NCBI GenBank assembly: GCA_947589365.1
Contig: CANQAJ010000011.1
Span: forward strand, 1 to 39,305
Length of the DNA: 39,305 nucleotides
Direction of reading: 5' to 3'
From: an uncultured Clostridia bacterium
Lineage (GTDB): Bacteria > Bacillota > Clostridia > Oscillospirales > Acutalibacteraceae
Shown: positions 18,635-29,134 of the stretch, one piece after another
Layout: each line of letters begins with the position of its first letter
Position numbering within the stretch: the stretch's first letter is position 1
Notes under the pieces: model-generated
Told to the model about the DNA's origin: nothing
Database searches by the model: none
Seen by the model: the letters and a program-made list of their open reading frames with translations, nothing else
Position numbers and translations under genes: made by a program

Positions 18635-19732
18635 ATGAAATTAGGAATAGTAGGTCTGCCGAATGTCGGCAAAAGCACGCTTTTCAACGCTATAACGAAT
18701 GCGGGGGCACAGTCTGCAAATTATCCGTTCTGTACGATAGAGCCGAACGTGGGAGTTGTAGCCGTCCCGGATAAAAGACTTGATGAGCTTGCCAAAATGT
18801 ATGAACCGGAAAAATACACACCCGCTGCCATAGAATTTGTTGATATTGCAGGTCTTGTTAAAGGTGCGTCAAGGGGAGAAGGACTCGGAAACAAATTTCT
18901 TTCAAATATACGTGAGGTTGATGCTATCGTTCATGTTGTACGCTGCTTTGAAAATGATGATATAATTCATGTTGACGGAAGCATCGATCCTAAAAGAGAT
19001 ATTGAAACGATCAATGTTGAACTTATCCTTTCGGACATTGAAGTGCTTGACAGAAGAATTGATAAAACCCGAAAGCTTATAAAGGGCGATAAAAAATATC
19101 AGGATGACCTTGACTTTTTTGAGCGGGTTAAAAAGTCGCTTGACGAAGGCAAGCCTGCACGTTCCGTGGAATGTACACCCGAGGAGGCTGAACTTCTTTC
19201 TACTGTGTCATTGCTCACAAATAAACCGGTAATATACGCCGCAAACCTCAGCGACAGCGATTTCAAAAACGGCTCGGCAGACGGCAATCCCTTTTATGAT
19301 GTTGTAAAGCAGATAGCGGAATCCGAAAACGCGGCCGTTCTCCCTATATGTGCCGAGATAGAAGCTGAAATATCCGGTATGGAAGATGATGAAAAGGAAC
19401 TCTTTCTTTCCGAAATGGGACTTGAACAGTCAGGACTTGACAGACTCATAAAGGCCTGCTACGATCTTCTCGGACTGATATCATACCTCACAGCCGGCAA
19501 GCAGGAGGTAAGGGCATGGACGATAACAAAGGGTACAAAGGCTCCCCAGGCTGCCGGAAAGATACATACAGATTTTGAAAGGGGCTTTATCCGTGCCGAA
19601 GTTGTTTCCTATGACGAGCTTATGGAATGCGGTTCAATGGCAAATGCAAAGGAAAAGGGTCTTATACGCTCCGAAGGAAAGGATTATGTAATGAAAGACG
19701 GAGATATTGTACTGTTCAGATTTAATGTGTAA
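18635..19732 (+). CDS. ychF: Redox-regulated ATPase YchF (Obg-like)
   Basis: A TRAFAC-class P-loop protein of the Obg family that prefers ATP and associates with ribosomes. The 365-residue length fits. The order is: G1 GLPNVGKSTLFNA (residues 5-17), the NYPFCTIEPNVGVV switch segment, G3 DIAGLVKGASRGEGLGN, a coiled-coil insert in the middle, and a C-terminal TGS domain ending in DGDIVLFRFNV. GGAAAGGA precedes the ATG. A strong hairpin follows the stop. Confidence 0.96.
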   Translation: MKLGIVGLPNVGKSTLFNAITNAGAQSANYPFCTIEPNVGVVAVPDKRLDELAKMYEPEKYTPAAIEFVDIAGLVKGASRGEGLGNKFLSNIREVDAIVHVVRCFENDDIIHVDGSIDPKRDIETINVELILSDIEVLDRRIDKTRKLIKGDKKYQDDLDFFERVKKSLDEGKPARSVECTPEEAELLSTVSLLTNKPVIYAANLSDSDFKNGSADGNPFYDVVKQIAESENAAVLPICAEIEAEISGMEDDEKELFLSEMGLEQSGLDRLIKACYDLLGLISYLTAGKQEVRAWTITKGTKAPQAAGKIHTDFERGFIRAEVVSYDELMECGSMANAKEKGLIRSEGKDYVMKDGDIVLFRFNV

Positions 19733-19737
19733 TATAC

Positions 19738-19767
19738 TCCCCCGCCTGTGCAGAGGCGGGGGAATTT
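19738..19767 (+). terminator. Terminator after ychF
   Basis: TCCCCCGCCT (19738-19747) and AGGCGGGGGA (19754-19763) form a perfect 10-bp GC-rich stem with a 6-base loop. It starts 6 bases after the ychF stop and is followed by a short ATTTCT tail. The weak T-tract is offset by the strong stem. It separates ychF from the converging minus-strand gene. Confidence 0.75.
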
Positions 19768-19791
19768 CTATCCTCAAGTTAAATTTTTATG

Positions 19792-20064
19792 TTACAAATC
19801 ATATTGCCCGGCTACAAAGTCCTCCACAATATCAATAAGGTGTATAGGGCATACATTTTCATTGCACATAAGTCTGCATAGCCTGTCTACTGATTCAAAA
19901 TCATCGGAAATATCTTCAATGCTGCTGAACTCACTGCCATCCTCATTATAGACCTTAATTCCGTAAACCGTTGTATTTCCATATTCCTCAATAAATACAG
20001 AACTTCTTGTTAACTTATAGTTGTACTCATTATTTCTGTATGTAAATACACCGGCAGATAACAT
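19792..20064 (-). CDS. Small uncharacterised protein (90 residues)
   Basis: A good ribosome site (GAGGAGA) stands just before the ATG. The 90-residue protein is acidic, with a strand-rich first half (GVFTYRNNEYNYKL, TTVYGIKVYN) and a helical second half with two Cys (LCRLMCNENVCP). No signal peptide or membrane segment is seen. It may belong to a clostridial family of small proteins (DUF6514-like), a weak recollection. It lies downstream of the LuxR-type regulator with an 89-base gap and could be its target or a separate unit. Confidence 0.65.
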   Translation of the reverse strand: MLSAGVFTYRNNEYNYKLTRSSVFIEEYGNTTVYGIKVYNEDGSEFSSIEDISDDFESVDRLCRLMCNENVCPIHLIDIVEDFVAGQYDL

Positions 20065-20153
20065 TGATATCTCTCCTCAACTCGCATAATTTTTGCTGCG
20101 AGAACATTATACAATAAACCCGACTAATCTTTCAATATAACAAAAGTTGATAT

Positions 20154-21395
20154 TTAAAGGTGATATAGTTTCCTTATTATTTCTATTTTATTTTTAACGC
20201 CGAGCTTTTTGTAACAGTGGAATAATTCTCTTTTTGTTGTACCTTCGGTTATATTGAGTGCCTCGCTTATATGTCTGTTATTCAATCCTTCCGCCGCAAG
20301 CCTTAATACATTTATTTCTCTCGGAGTAAGTCCGTCAAAGACACTCGAATCTATGATATCCCTGTTTTCAGCCAATATAACAAATACAAATATTCTTATT
20401 GCAACACCACCCTCAACTACCGGTACCGCACCCATAATATAATAAGTTTTTTCACCATTATCATTATAAGATGAAATTTTTCCGAAGTTTGAAATTTTTT
20501 CATAAATTGCACTGCGAAACGGATGTGCATTTATTAAATCCTCTCTGTTTATCTTACCCTCCTTTATCAACCCGGCAAGATACGGGTTGATATCCTCAAA
20601 ATACATATCATTATTCGTATCACAGCTTATTATACCGCTTCCTATAATATTATTTTGAAAAAACTCGTCGGTTTTTGTTTCAAATTCCTTGCCGCGTCTG
20701 TTTAAATCGTAAAGACCTATTTCAACAACAGCTGCATCACAATCATTCCTGCACACAGGTTTTGAATTTATACTGAGTATTTCCCTTTTACCGTCAGGCA
20801 ATGTAAAAACATCATAATTTTTTATTTTTCTTCTCTCGTTTATGCAAAGCTTTATAGTTTCCGGAATATTTTCGGTTTTCTCGTCAATATATTTTCCTAC
20901 AGCAGAACCGAAAATCTTTTCTATAACATTATCGCTGCAAAATTCAATAAAATATCCTTTTTTCTTTCTGCTGATTATAATTATACCCTGATTTTTATTT
21001 TCCTCGCTGTCATGGGTTATCTCTACGGACATATGTTTATTTTCCGGAACAACAATATGACCTTCAAATTTCATCGAAGAATAATTCACAGATATATTCA
21101 CTCCCCATAATAAATCAGCACAATTTGAAAATTTCTCAACATACTTCAGATTGAATTTATGTCCCCTATAGCTTTCAAAATAATATTTTATTCTTTTGTA
21201 TTCCATGTACTCTAAAATATCCCTTATATCCGAGCCTATGTCCTTTTCTTTACAGCAACAGAGCTTAAGATAAGTTTCATCCGCTTGTTTCAATATAATT
21301 CTTCCGTCATAATTACTGCAAAATGCAGCCGAAAATTTTTCCGGCTGCCGTATCAGGATATTATTGTTCGTTCTCTTAATTTTTTCCCGTTTCAT
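20154..21395 (-). CDS. LuxR-type transcriptional regulator with a long N-terminal sensory region
   Basis: The last 60 or so residues are a LuxR helix-turn-helix: GLTPREINVLRLAAEGLNNR then NITEGTTKRELFHCYKKLGV. The first 340 residues show no receiver Asp site, no P-loop of MalT-type regulators and no membrane span. Their alternating strand/helix pattern suggests one or two PAS-like sensor folds (inferred). The 413-residue length is unusual for a simple LuxR protein. GGAG is about 10 bases before the ATG, and an extended -10 (TGTTATAAT, 21465-21473 on the minus strand) lies upstream with no clear -35. The signal and regulon are unknown. Confidence 0.8.
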   Translation of the reverse strand: MKREKIKRTNNNILIRQPEKFSAAFCSNYDGRIILKQADETYLKLCCCKEKDIGSDIRDILEYMEYKRIKYYFESYRGHKFNLKYVEKFSNCADLLWGVNISVNYSSMKFEGHIVVPENKHMSVEITHDSEENKNQGIIIISRKKKGYFIEFCSDNVIEKIFGSAVGKYIDEKTENIPETIKLCINERRKIKNYDVFTLPDGKREILSINSKPVCRNDCDAAVVEIGLYDLNRRGKEFETKTDEFFQNNIIGSGIISCDTNNDMYFEDINPYLAGLIKEGKINREDLINAHPFRSAIYEKISNFGKISSYNDNGEKTYYIMGAVPVVEGGVAIRIFVFVILAENRDIIDSSVFDGLTPREINVLRLAAEGLNNRHISEALNITEGTTKRELFHCYKKLGVKNKIEIIRKLYHL

Positions 21396-21493
21396 AGGTG
21401 CTCAACTCCAAATATAAATCTCTTTATTTTTGAAAGCGGCACGTTTATGTTGATCCTTATTTTGATTATAACAGTATGTATGTTACTTCTGTG

Positions 21494-22225
21494 TTATTTT
21501 TTTGACTGTGCTTTTCGGGATTCCCCTATTTTTCTTGCGAGATAAACTACGGGAGTATCACAAAGACTCGTCACTACAAATATTACATAGCTTGAAATCA
21601 TAATACTTATAAGAGTCTGAAAATCGTATGTTCCTATGAATGCAAGCAGTGTAAACAATGCGGTATTAAGGATCTGTGAAATTAGTGTAGAGCCGTTATT
21701 TCTGAGCCACAGAAATTTCTTTCTGCTTCCGCTCAGCTTTTCCGTAAGCTTCCACCATGCATGATAAAGCTGAACATCCATAAACTGAGATACCGCATAG
21801 ACAATAAGTGAAGAAAACATCATCCTCGGTGTATTTGAAAATACTTCCCTTACGGACGGCATAATAAAATCCGATTCAGACGGTATATACAGCATCCAGC
21901 TTTGTGTAATGACTACAAAAAACAATGATGAAAATATTCCGAGAATTACCGCCCTGTTTGCATCTTTTTTGCTTTCATTTTCACTCAATATATCCGTTAT
22001 AAGGAAAGTAACCGCAAAAAGGACATTTCCGAGTGTCTGCTCCATACCGAAAGCATTTATCATTATAAGACATTCAATATTAGCTGTGATTGTAGCTATA
22101 ATTGTTATTGCATAAAGACCGTATTTCCCGAAAAATTTATAAGCGGGAAGCACCGAGCCGAATATTACAACAAGTGATAATATCAAAAGTATTTCATTTG
22201 TATATGTTCCGAATATACTATTCAT
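21494..22225 (-). CDS. yhhQ: YhhQ/VUT-family queuosine precursor transporter
   Basis: A 243-residue membrane protein with about six spans and the family hallmark SQFMDVQLYHAWWK, then WLRNNGSTLISQILNTALF (the family usually has Asp where this has Asn in SQILN). Members import queuosine precursors such as preQ0, preQ1 or queuine. The ATG overlaps the stop of the radical SAM gene by 4 bases (ATGA), so the two are translationally coupled. With the preQ1-riboswitch-like leader upstream, the operon context strongly supports a queuosine-salvage transporter. Confidence 0.85.
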   Translation of the reverse strand: MNSIFGTYTNEILLILSLVVIFGSVLPAYKFFGKYGLYAITIIATITANIECLIMINAFGMEQTLGNVLFAVTFLITDILSENESKKDANRAVILGIFSSLFFVVITQSWMLYIPSESDFIMPSVREVFSNTPRMMFSSLIVYAVSQFMDVQLYHAWWKLTEKLSGSRKKFLWLRNNGSTLISQILNTALFTLLAFIGTYDFQTLISIMISSYVIFVVTSLCDTPVVYLARKIGESRKAQSKK

Positions 22226-22947
22226 TTTAAAAAAACCTCCTGTACCTTTGTACCTATTCCGAATTCAAGATTATCCATAAGTATATCCACCCTGTTGTTA
22301 TTCTCATAATAGGGAGCGATTTTTTCAGTAAATTTTTTTATTACTTTTCTATCCGGTACAACAGGTGTAGAATTTTTATTCATTATATTGATACATACTC
22401 TTTCAAAATTTTCAAGACCTGTTTCAATATCCTTTTTCATGCTTGCCTCCGTTTGCCCCTTTATTCCGAAAAGCAGGCATATTTCATCTGCAAATTCCGA
22501 TATTTCCTCAACTCCGACATAACCAAAGCCTTTGTGCAGATACCTTTCTCTGAATTCCTCATCAAAGGTTTCAACACCTGTTTTTATTTTCAGTGTTATT
22601 CCCCTTTCCAAAAAGTATTTTTTGGCCGCCATTGATTTTTCCTTATAAATGTAATGGCTTTCAAAATAAAGTGTTTCTATCCCTTTTTCAATGCAGATTT
22701 GCTCTATAAGGTCAAGTGTTTTTTTATCAAGCTCAGTAAAACTGCCCGAATTTATAACTTCAAGCTTTTTATATACACCTGTAACATTTCCGAGTACCTC
22801 ACTGTTAAGTCGGAAATTTTCCTCTTCATCTCTGCAAAAATCCAAATGATAATCGCAATAGCTGCATCTTTTCCATATGCAGCCGTTTCCTCTGAGAAGA
22901 ACAATTTCTCTCGGATTTTTCTTTTCGATAACACTGTATCTGTTCAT
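22222..22947 (-). CDS. Radical SAM protein, candidate queuine-salvage enzyme (QueL-like)
   Basis: The chosen start is ATG at 22947 because AAGGAG lies 9 bases upstream. The ATG at 22971 has no ribosome site and falls close behind a terminator. The 241-residue protein has the cluster motif GCIWKRCSYCDYH with Cys23, Cys28 and Cys31, spaced CX4CX2C and not the usual CX3CX2C. A strand with SGSFTELDK and a C-terminal alpha/beta half follow. It is coupled to yhhQ and stands behind a preQ1-riboswitch-like leader. Clostridia are known to salvage queuine with a radical SAM queuine lyase (QueL) that yields preQ1, so that is the leading hypothesis. The assignment rests on context, not on a tested match. 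Confidence 0.7.
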   Translation of the reverse strand: MNRYSVIEKKNPREIVLLRGNGCIWKRCSYCDYHLDFCRDEEENFRLNSEVLGNVTGVYKKLEVINSGSFTELDKKTLDLIEQICIEKGIETLYFESHYIYKEKSMAAKKYFLERGITLKIKTGVETFDEEFRERYLHKGFGYVGVEEISEFADEICLLFGIKGQTEASMKKDIETGLENFERVCINIMNKNSTPVVPDRKVIKKFTEKIAPYYENNNRVDILMDNLEFGIGTKVQEVFLK

Positions 22948-22986
22948 AATAAATAACTCCTTATTTGTCATAATTTTTAATTACAC

Positions 22987-23012
22987 AAAAAAAGGACGCA
23001 CTACGGCGTCCT
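22987..23012 (-). terminator. Rho-independent terminator inside the radical SAM leader (riboswitch expression platform)
   Basis: On the minus strand AGGACGC (23012-23006), a CGTAGT loop, and GCGTCCT (22999-22993) run into a tract of seven T's. It lies about 40 bases before the radical SAM start codon, so it must be overcome for expression. Its segment CCGTAGT is exactly complementary to the ACTACGG tail of the aptamer upstream. Confidence 0.85.
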
Positions 23013-23050
23013 CTGTATTTTTCAGGCAGGATAATACAAATATCCCACTG

Positions 23051-23096
23051 TTTCCCGTAGTTTTGTTTAAGGTCAGGATGGTTCCGAACTGACCGG
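23051..23096 (-). promoter_or_regulatory. Probable preQ1 class I riboswitch aptamer
   Basis: On the minus strand GGTCAG (23094-23089) and CTGACC (23076-23071) form a perfect 6-bp P1 with the 12-base loop TTCGGAACCATC. The tail TTAAACAAAACTACGGG follows. A small hairpin with a C-ended loop followed by an A-rich UUAA-CAAAAC tail is the hallmark of preQ1-I aptamers (compare the thermophilic Tte aptamer tail UUAACAAAACAAGG). The exact P2 pseudoknot pairing is not certain from reading. A terminator follows 38 bases later, then the radical SAM and yhhQ genes. It begins 23 bases after the gyrA stop. Confidence 0.75.
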
Positions 23097-23118
23097 ATAT
23101 TCTGTTTTTCAATTAATA

Positions 23119-25656
23119 TTATTCCTCGGGAACTTCTGCTTCCGTATTTTCCGGACTTACCGTTTCCTCGGAAATATCTGAGTCATCCGCCTCCCCGGAT
23201 ATTTCTTCATCCTCATCATTATCCTCATGCGGTGCCCTTGCAATGGTGGCTACCTTGCTTCCGTCACCTGTCTTCATAACAATAACACCCTTTGACGGTC
23301 TTGCACATATTCTGATAGAAGATGCCTCAATTCTGATAATAACACCGTTATCGGAAATTATTATAATATCGTCGCCAAGATCAACCGCCTTTATCGCCGC
23401 AACCTTGCCGAATTTTTCGGTATGATAATTGGTAAGACCAAATCCTCCTCTTGACTGAATACGGTAATCCTCTTTATTTGAAAGTCTGCCGTAGCCTGTT
23501 TCCGATACAGTAAGTATAAGTGCACCTTCTCTGAGCATAGACATACCTATAACACTGTCGTCACCCCTGAGAGTTATGGCCTTGACACCTCTTGCCGCTC
23601 TTCCCATAGCCCTTACATCCGTTTCCTTGAAGCGTATTGCCATACCGTTTCTTGTTGCAACAAGCAGCTCACACTGTCCGTCCGTAAGACGTACCCATAC
23701 AAGCTCGTCATCCTCGTCAAGGTCAATAGCAATAAGTCCGCCCTTACGGTTGCTGTAAAATTCCTTTGTAGCGGTTCTCTTTATGATACCCTTTTTGGTT
23801 ATCATAACAAGGTATTTATCTTCATCACCGTTTTCGGGTATTCTTATCATTGATGTAACCTTTTCCTCGCTGCTAAGAGGAAGCAGGTTATTTATATTCA
23901 TTCCCTTTGATGTTCTTGAGCCTTCGGGAATTTCATAGCATTTAAGCCTGTATACCTTTCCCATATTGGTAAAGAACAATACATGGTCATGTGTTCCTAT
24001 GACAAACATATCCGTTGCGACATCCTCATCACGTCTGTTCATTCCGCTTATACCTCTGCCGCCCCTGCGTTGTGTGTGGTATGTATCAATTTTCTGTCTT
24101 TTTACATAACCGAGGTTAGTCATTGTAAGAACACAATCCTCATATGGGATAAGATCCTCAATATCAACCTCGCCGCTGACGGCTGCTATTTCCGTCCTGC
24201 GTTCATCATTGTATTTCTTTTTGATTTCTCCAAGCTCGTTCTTTATAATGCCGAGGAGCATTTCTCCGTCCTCGAGTATTTTCTTGTAATAGTCAATTTT
24301 TTCAAGAAGTGCCTGAAGCTCAGCTTCTATCTTTTCTCTTTCCAATCCGGAAAGCTGTCTCAGCCTCATATCAACTATAGCCTGAGTCTGCACATCGTCA
24401 AGTCCGAAACGTTCGGAAAGTCTTTGCTTTGCCGTTGGGGTATCCTTTGAGGAACGTATTATCTTTATGACCTCATCGATAAAATCTATTGCTATTTTCA
24501 GACCTTCGAGTATATGAGCCCTTTCTTCCGCCTTTTTCAGATCATATACTGTTCTTCTTGTGATAATCTCAACCTGAAAATCAATATAATTTTGTATAAT
24601 ATCCTTGAGGTTAAGAATTTTCGGAATGCCGTTTACTATAGCGAGCATAATAATTCCGAATGTAATCTGAAGCTGCGAATACTTGAACAGATTATTAAGA
24701 ACTATCTGAGGTGAAGCCTCTCTTTTAACGGTAATTTCGATATACATACCGTTTCTGTCTGAATGATCCTCTATACCGGATATTCCTTCAATTTTCTTGT
24801 TCTTTATCATTTCGGCAATACTGAGAACAAGCTCGGATTTATTCACCTGATAAGGTATTTCCGTAACGGCAATTTTAAATCTGCCGTTTTTATCCTCAAC
24901 TATTTCCGCTTTTGCTCTGACAGTAATTTTGGCACGACCCGTTGCATAAGCGGCACGGATACCGCTTTTTCCCATTATTATTCCGCCTGTGGGAAAATCC
25001 GGTCCCTTTATATACTGCATGATATCTTCAAGTCCCGCATCGGGATTATCTATAACACAGCATACCGCATCTATTACCTCTCCTAAATTATGCGGGGGAA
25101 TATTTGTAGCCATACCAACGGCTATACCCTTTGACCCGTTTACCAGAAGATTAGGAAATCTTGACGGCAAAACGGACGGTTCTTTCCGGCTGTCGTCATA
25201 GTTAGGGATAAAATCTACAGTTTCCTTATCTATATCGGTAAGCATTTCAACCGAGATCTTGCTCATTCTTGACTCGGTATAACGGTATGCGGCGGGCGGA
25301 TCGCCGTCAACCGAACCGAAGTTTCCGTGACCGTCAACGAGTATATACCTCATTGAAAAATCCTGTGCCAGACGGACAAGTGCATCATATACCGAACTGT
25401 CACCGTGCGGATGATATCTGCCAAGCACATTACCTACGGTTGTCGCACATTTTTTATAGGGCTTATCGGGTGTAAGCTTATCCTCATATTGCGAATAAAG
25501 TATTCTCCTGTGTACCGGCTTCAATCCGTCACGGACATCCGGAAGGGCACGGGAAACAATTACCGACATGGAATAATCAAGGAATGATTTCTTCATTTCC
25601 TTTTCTACATCCACATTTATAATCTTTGTATTGGACAATGCATCTTGTATATCCAA
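23119..25656 (-). CDS. gyrA: DNA gyrase subunit A
   Basis: The breakage-reunion subunit of gyrase (A2B2). The start is TTG at 25656 with GGAGG 8 bases upstream. The 845 residues include [16 protein letters not shown], the quinolone region [11 protein letters not shown] with Ser87 and Asp91 (the E. coli S83/D87 positions, both unchanged), and the catalytic Tyr126 in AAYRYTES. A long coiled coil comes mid-protein, and the C-terminal beta-pinwheel carries the GyrA box QRRGGRG. The last 30 residues are a very acidic tail. No terminator follows directly, so transcripts may run into the preQ1 leader. Confidence 0.97.
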   Translation of the reverse strand: MDIQDALSNTKIINVDVEKEMKKSFLDYSMSVIVSRALPDVRDGLKPVHRRILYSQYEDKLTPDKPYKKCATTVGNVLGRYHPHGDSSVYDALVRLAQDFSMRYILVDGHGNFGSVDGDPPAAYRYTESRMSKISVEMLTDIDKETVDFIPNYDDSRKEPSVLPSRFPNLLVNGSKGIAVGMATNIPPHNLGEVIDAVCCVIDNPDAGLEDIMQYIKGPDFPTGGIIMGKSGIRAAYATGRAKITVRAKAEIVEDKNGRFKIAVTEIPYQVNKSELVLSIAEMIKNKKIEGISGIEDHSDRNGMYIEITVKREASPQIVLNNLFKYSQLQITFGIIMLAIVNGIPKILNLKDIIQNYIDFQVEIITRRTVYDLKKAEERAHILEGLKIAIDFIDEVIKIIRSSKDTPTAKQRLSERFGLDDVQTQAIVDMRLRQLSGLEREKIEAELQALLEKIDYYKKILEDGEMLLGIIKNELGEIKKKYNDERRTEIAAVSGEVDIEDLIPYEDCVLTMTNLGYVKRQKIDTYHTQRRGGRGISGMNRRDEDVATDMFVIGTHDHVLFFTNMGKVYRLKCYEIPEGSRTSKGMNINNLLPLSSEEKVTSMIRIPENGDEDKYLVMITKKGIIKRTATKEFYSNRKGGLIAIDLDEDDELVWVRLTDGQCELLVATRNGMAIRFKETDVRAMGRAARGVKAITLRGDDSVIGMSMLREGALILTVSETGYGRLSNKEDYRIQSRGGFGLTNYHTEKFGKVAAIKAVDLGDDIIIISDNGVIIRIEASSIRICARPSKGVIVMKTGDGSKVATIARAPHEDNDEDEEISGEADDSDISEETVSPENTEAEVPEE

Positions 25657-25669
25657 AATCAGTACCTCC

Positions 25670-26110
25670 TCAGGTATTTATTGTTTTCTGTTCTTTTATT
25701 ACCGCATTACTAAGCTCCTCATAGAGCTGCGGCATAATTTTTTTTATATTGACCGGTTTGAAATCCTTTGAACTTACAAAACCGTGGAAGGTCTTGCCCT
25801 CAGCCATTATTTCATCATTGAGTATTACTTTATATGAAAAATGTATTTTTGCATAGCTCATCTTTGAAAGTGAAGTTTCAATTGTCACAACATCCTCATA
25901 ATGAACCGGTTTTATATATTTACATTCAAGACCTGTCAAAGGAAGCATTATTCCTCTTTTCTCAAGCTCGGAATATGAAATCCCCGACATTTTAATAAAT
26001 TCCGTCCTCGCAGCCTCAAACCATACGGGATATACCGAATGGTGTATTATCCCCATCATATCGGTTTCTGCATATCTTGCTGTAATTTCAAGCTTATTTA
26101 TTTTTTCCAT
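25670..26110 (-). CDS. Acyl-CoA thioesterase, 4HBT hot-dog family (YbgC/FadM-like)
   Basis: A hot-dog-fold hydrolase of acyl-CoA thioesters. The motif [20 protein letters not shown] carries the Asp and His-His of this family, followed by EAARTEF and a beta-rich remainder. GAGGT stands 6 bases before ATG 26110 and touches ATG 26116, so the downstream start is chosen (146 residues). The ribosome site overlaps the stop of the YcxB-like gene, so the two are coupled. gyrA follows 13 bases on. The natural substrate is unknown. Confidence 0.85.
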   Translation of the reverse strand: MEKINKLEITARYAETDMMGIIHHSVYPVWFEAARTEFIKMSGISYSELEKRGIMLPLTGLECKYIKPVHYEDVVTIETSLSKMSYAKIHFSYKVILNDEIMAEGKTFHGFVSSKDFKPVNIKKIMPQLYEELSNAVIKEQKTINT

Positions 26111-26119
26111 AATCATACC

Positions 26120-26770
26120 TCAGAATTCGGCAGGCTCTGTTCCCGAACGGAGAATCGCACTTATTTCATTATATACCTCCGGCTCAATAACTCTCTTCGG
26201 AACAGCAAAAATTCTGTTCTTTTCCGTAAAAATCATAATCATACCGTCAGCTTCCTCAATATACGATCTTCCGTCAAGCATTATCGACCACTTACCCTCA
26301 CCGCTGCCTATATCTATATGTGTGGGATATATTTCCGCCTCTATTTTTTTTCCGTCTGCCATCATTTTTGACATACTTTTAAGATAAATATGGGGAACTA
26401 TCCATATAGCCGCTATTGTTATAAGGCAAACAACACCGAAAAATATATTATAGCTGTTATATTGTGATTTTGTTGTAAAATAAACAACAAAAAATACTAC
26501 CGCCGCAGCCGCCAATATAATACTCTGGATAACTGCCCTTAACCCTTTCGTTTTAACGGCACCGCTGTGATACAGACATTTGTATACTTCATCTCTTGTA
26601 AGTACATATGAAAGCTTGAATCCCGTTTCCGGAATTTCATACTCCTCCGTATCGTCATCACTTACAAATTCGGCTTCCGAGCCATCCCATTCGGGATTGT
26701 CCTCATTGACTTTTTCAACACCCTCCGGTTTATCCTCACCCGAAGGTTTGACAGAATCATTATCACTCAT
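26120..26770 (-). CDS. YcxB-like membrane protein
   Basis: A 216-residue protein. An acidic, Ser/Asp/Glu-rich cytosolic N-terminus (about 1-50) is followed by a short conserved segment (SYVLTRDEVYKCLYHSG), two hydrophobic spans at about 78-100 and 108-130, and a C-terminal beta domain with GRSYIEEADGMIMIFTEKNR and FAVPKRVIE, as in the YcxB family. The function of the family is not known. It sits between gyrB (41 bases upstream) and the thioesterase gene, on the same strand. Confidence 0.75.
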   Translation of the reverse strand: MSDNDSVKPSGEDKPEGVEKVNEDNPEWDGSEAEFVSDDDTEEYEIPETGFKLSYVLTRDEVYKCLYHSGAVKTKGLRAVIQSIILAAAAVVFFVVYFTTKSQYNSYNIFFGVVCLITIAAIWIVPHIYLKSMSKMMADGKKIEAEIYPTHIDIGSGEGKWSIMLDGRSYIEEADGMIMIFTEKNRIFAVPKRVIEPEVYNEISAILRSGTEPAEF

Positions 26771-26810
26771 TTATCATTTTCCTTTTTTAAATATTTTTTA
26801 CATAATATGC

Positions 26811-28757
<1,947 letters not shown>

Positions 28758-28781
28758 TTACTCCTTTACCTGTCGGGAAAT

Positions 28782-29120
28782 TTACTGCTTATTTTTCAGC
28801 TTTTTCTTTTCTGCCTTCTTTATTTTTTCCGCTGTGAACCTTACCGTAAGCGGAAGAATAAGCACAGCAGCCGTCACGACCGAAAAATTCAGTAATATCA
28901 GCACAATCAGATTTATATTTTCAGTTGACGAAAACAAAAGCAGATTTATGCATATAAGAACTATACATACAACAGACATCAATATCAGACCGCCTGCTGT
29001 TTTGTTTACTTTGTATTTTTTTTTGCAGTGATAGCAAAATCTTTCCCCCTGTTTCATTCCGGAAACCTCCGCATAACTGTATACGGCATGACAATGGGGA
29101 CATACGGGAAGTCTCAACAA
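28782..29120 (-). CDS. Small zinc-ribbon membrane protein
   Basis: A 112-residue protein, starting at TTG (29120) with GGGAG 9 bases upstream. Residues 1-35 hold a CPHC-X18-CYHC zinc ribbon. Two hydrophobic segments (about 44-66 and 71-95) follow, and the protein ends in a Lys-rich tail. The ribbon and two-span layout repeat in the next upstream gene, so the two are probably paralogues. The family is close to the clostridial Cxxc_20_cxxc putative zinc fingers. The function is unknown. Confidence 0.7.
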   Translation of the reverse strand: MLRLPVCPHCHAVYSYAEVSGMKQGERFCYHCKKKYKVNKTAGGLILMSVVCIVLICINLLLFSSTENINLIVLILLNFSVVTAAVLILPLTVRFTAEKIKKAEKKKLKNKQ

Positions 29121-29134
29121 TATTTCTCACTCCC

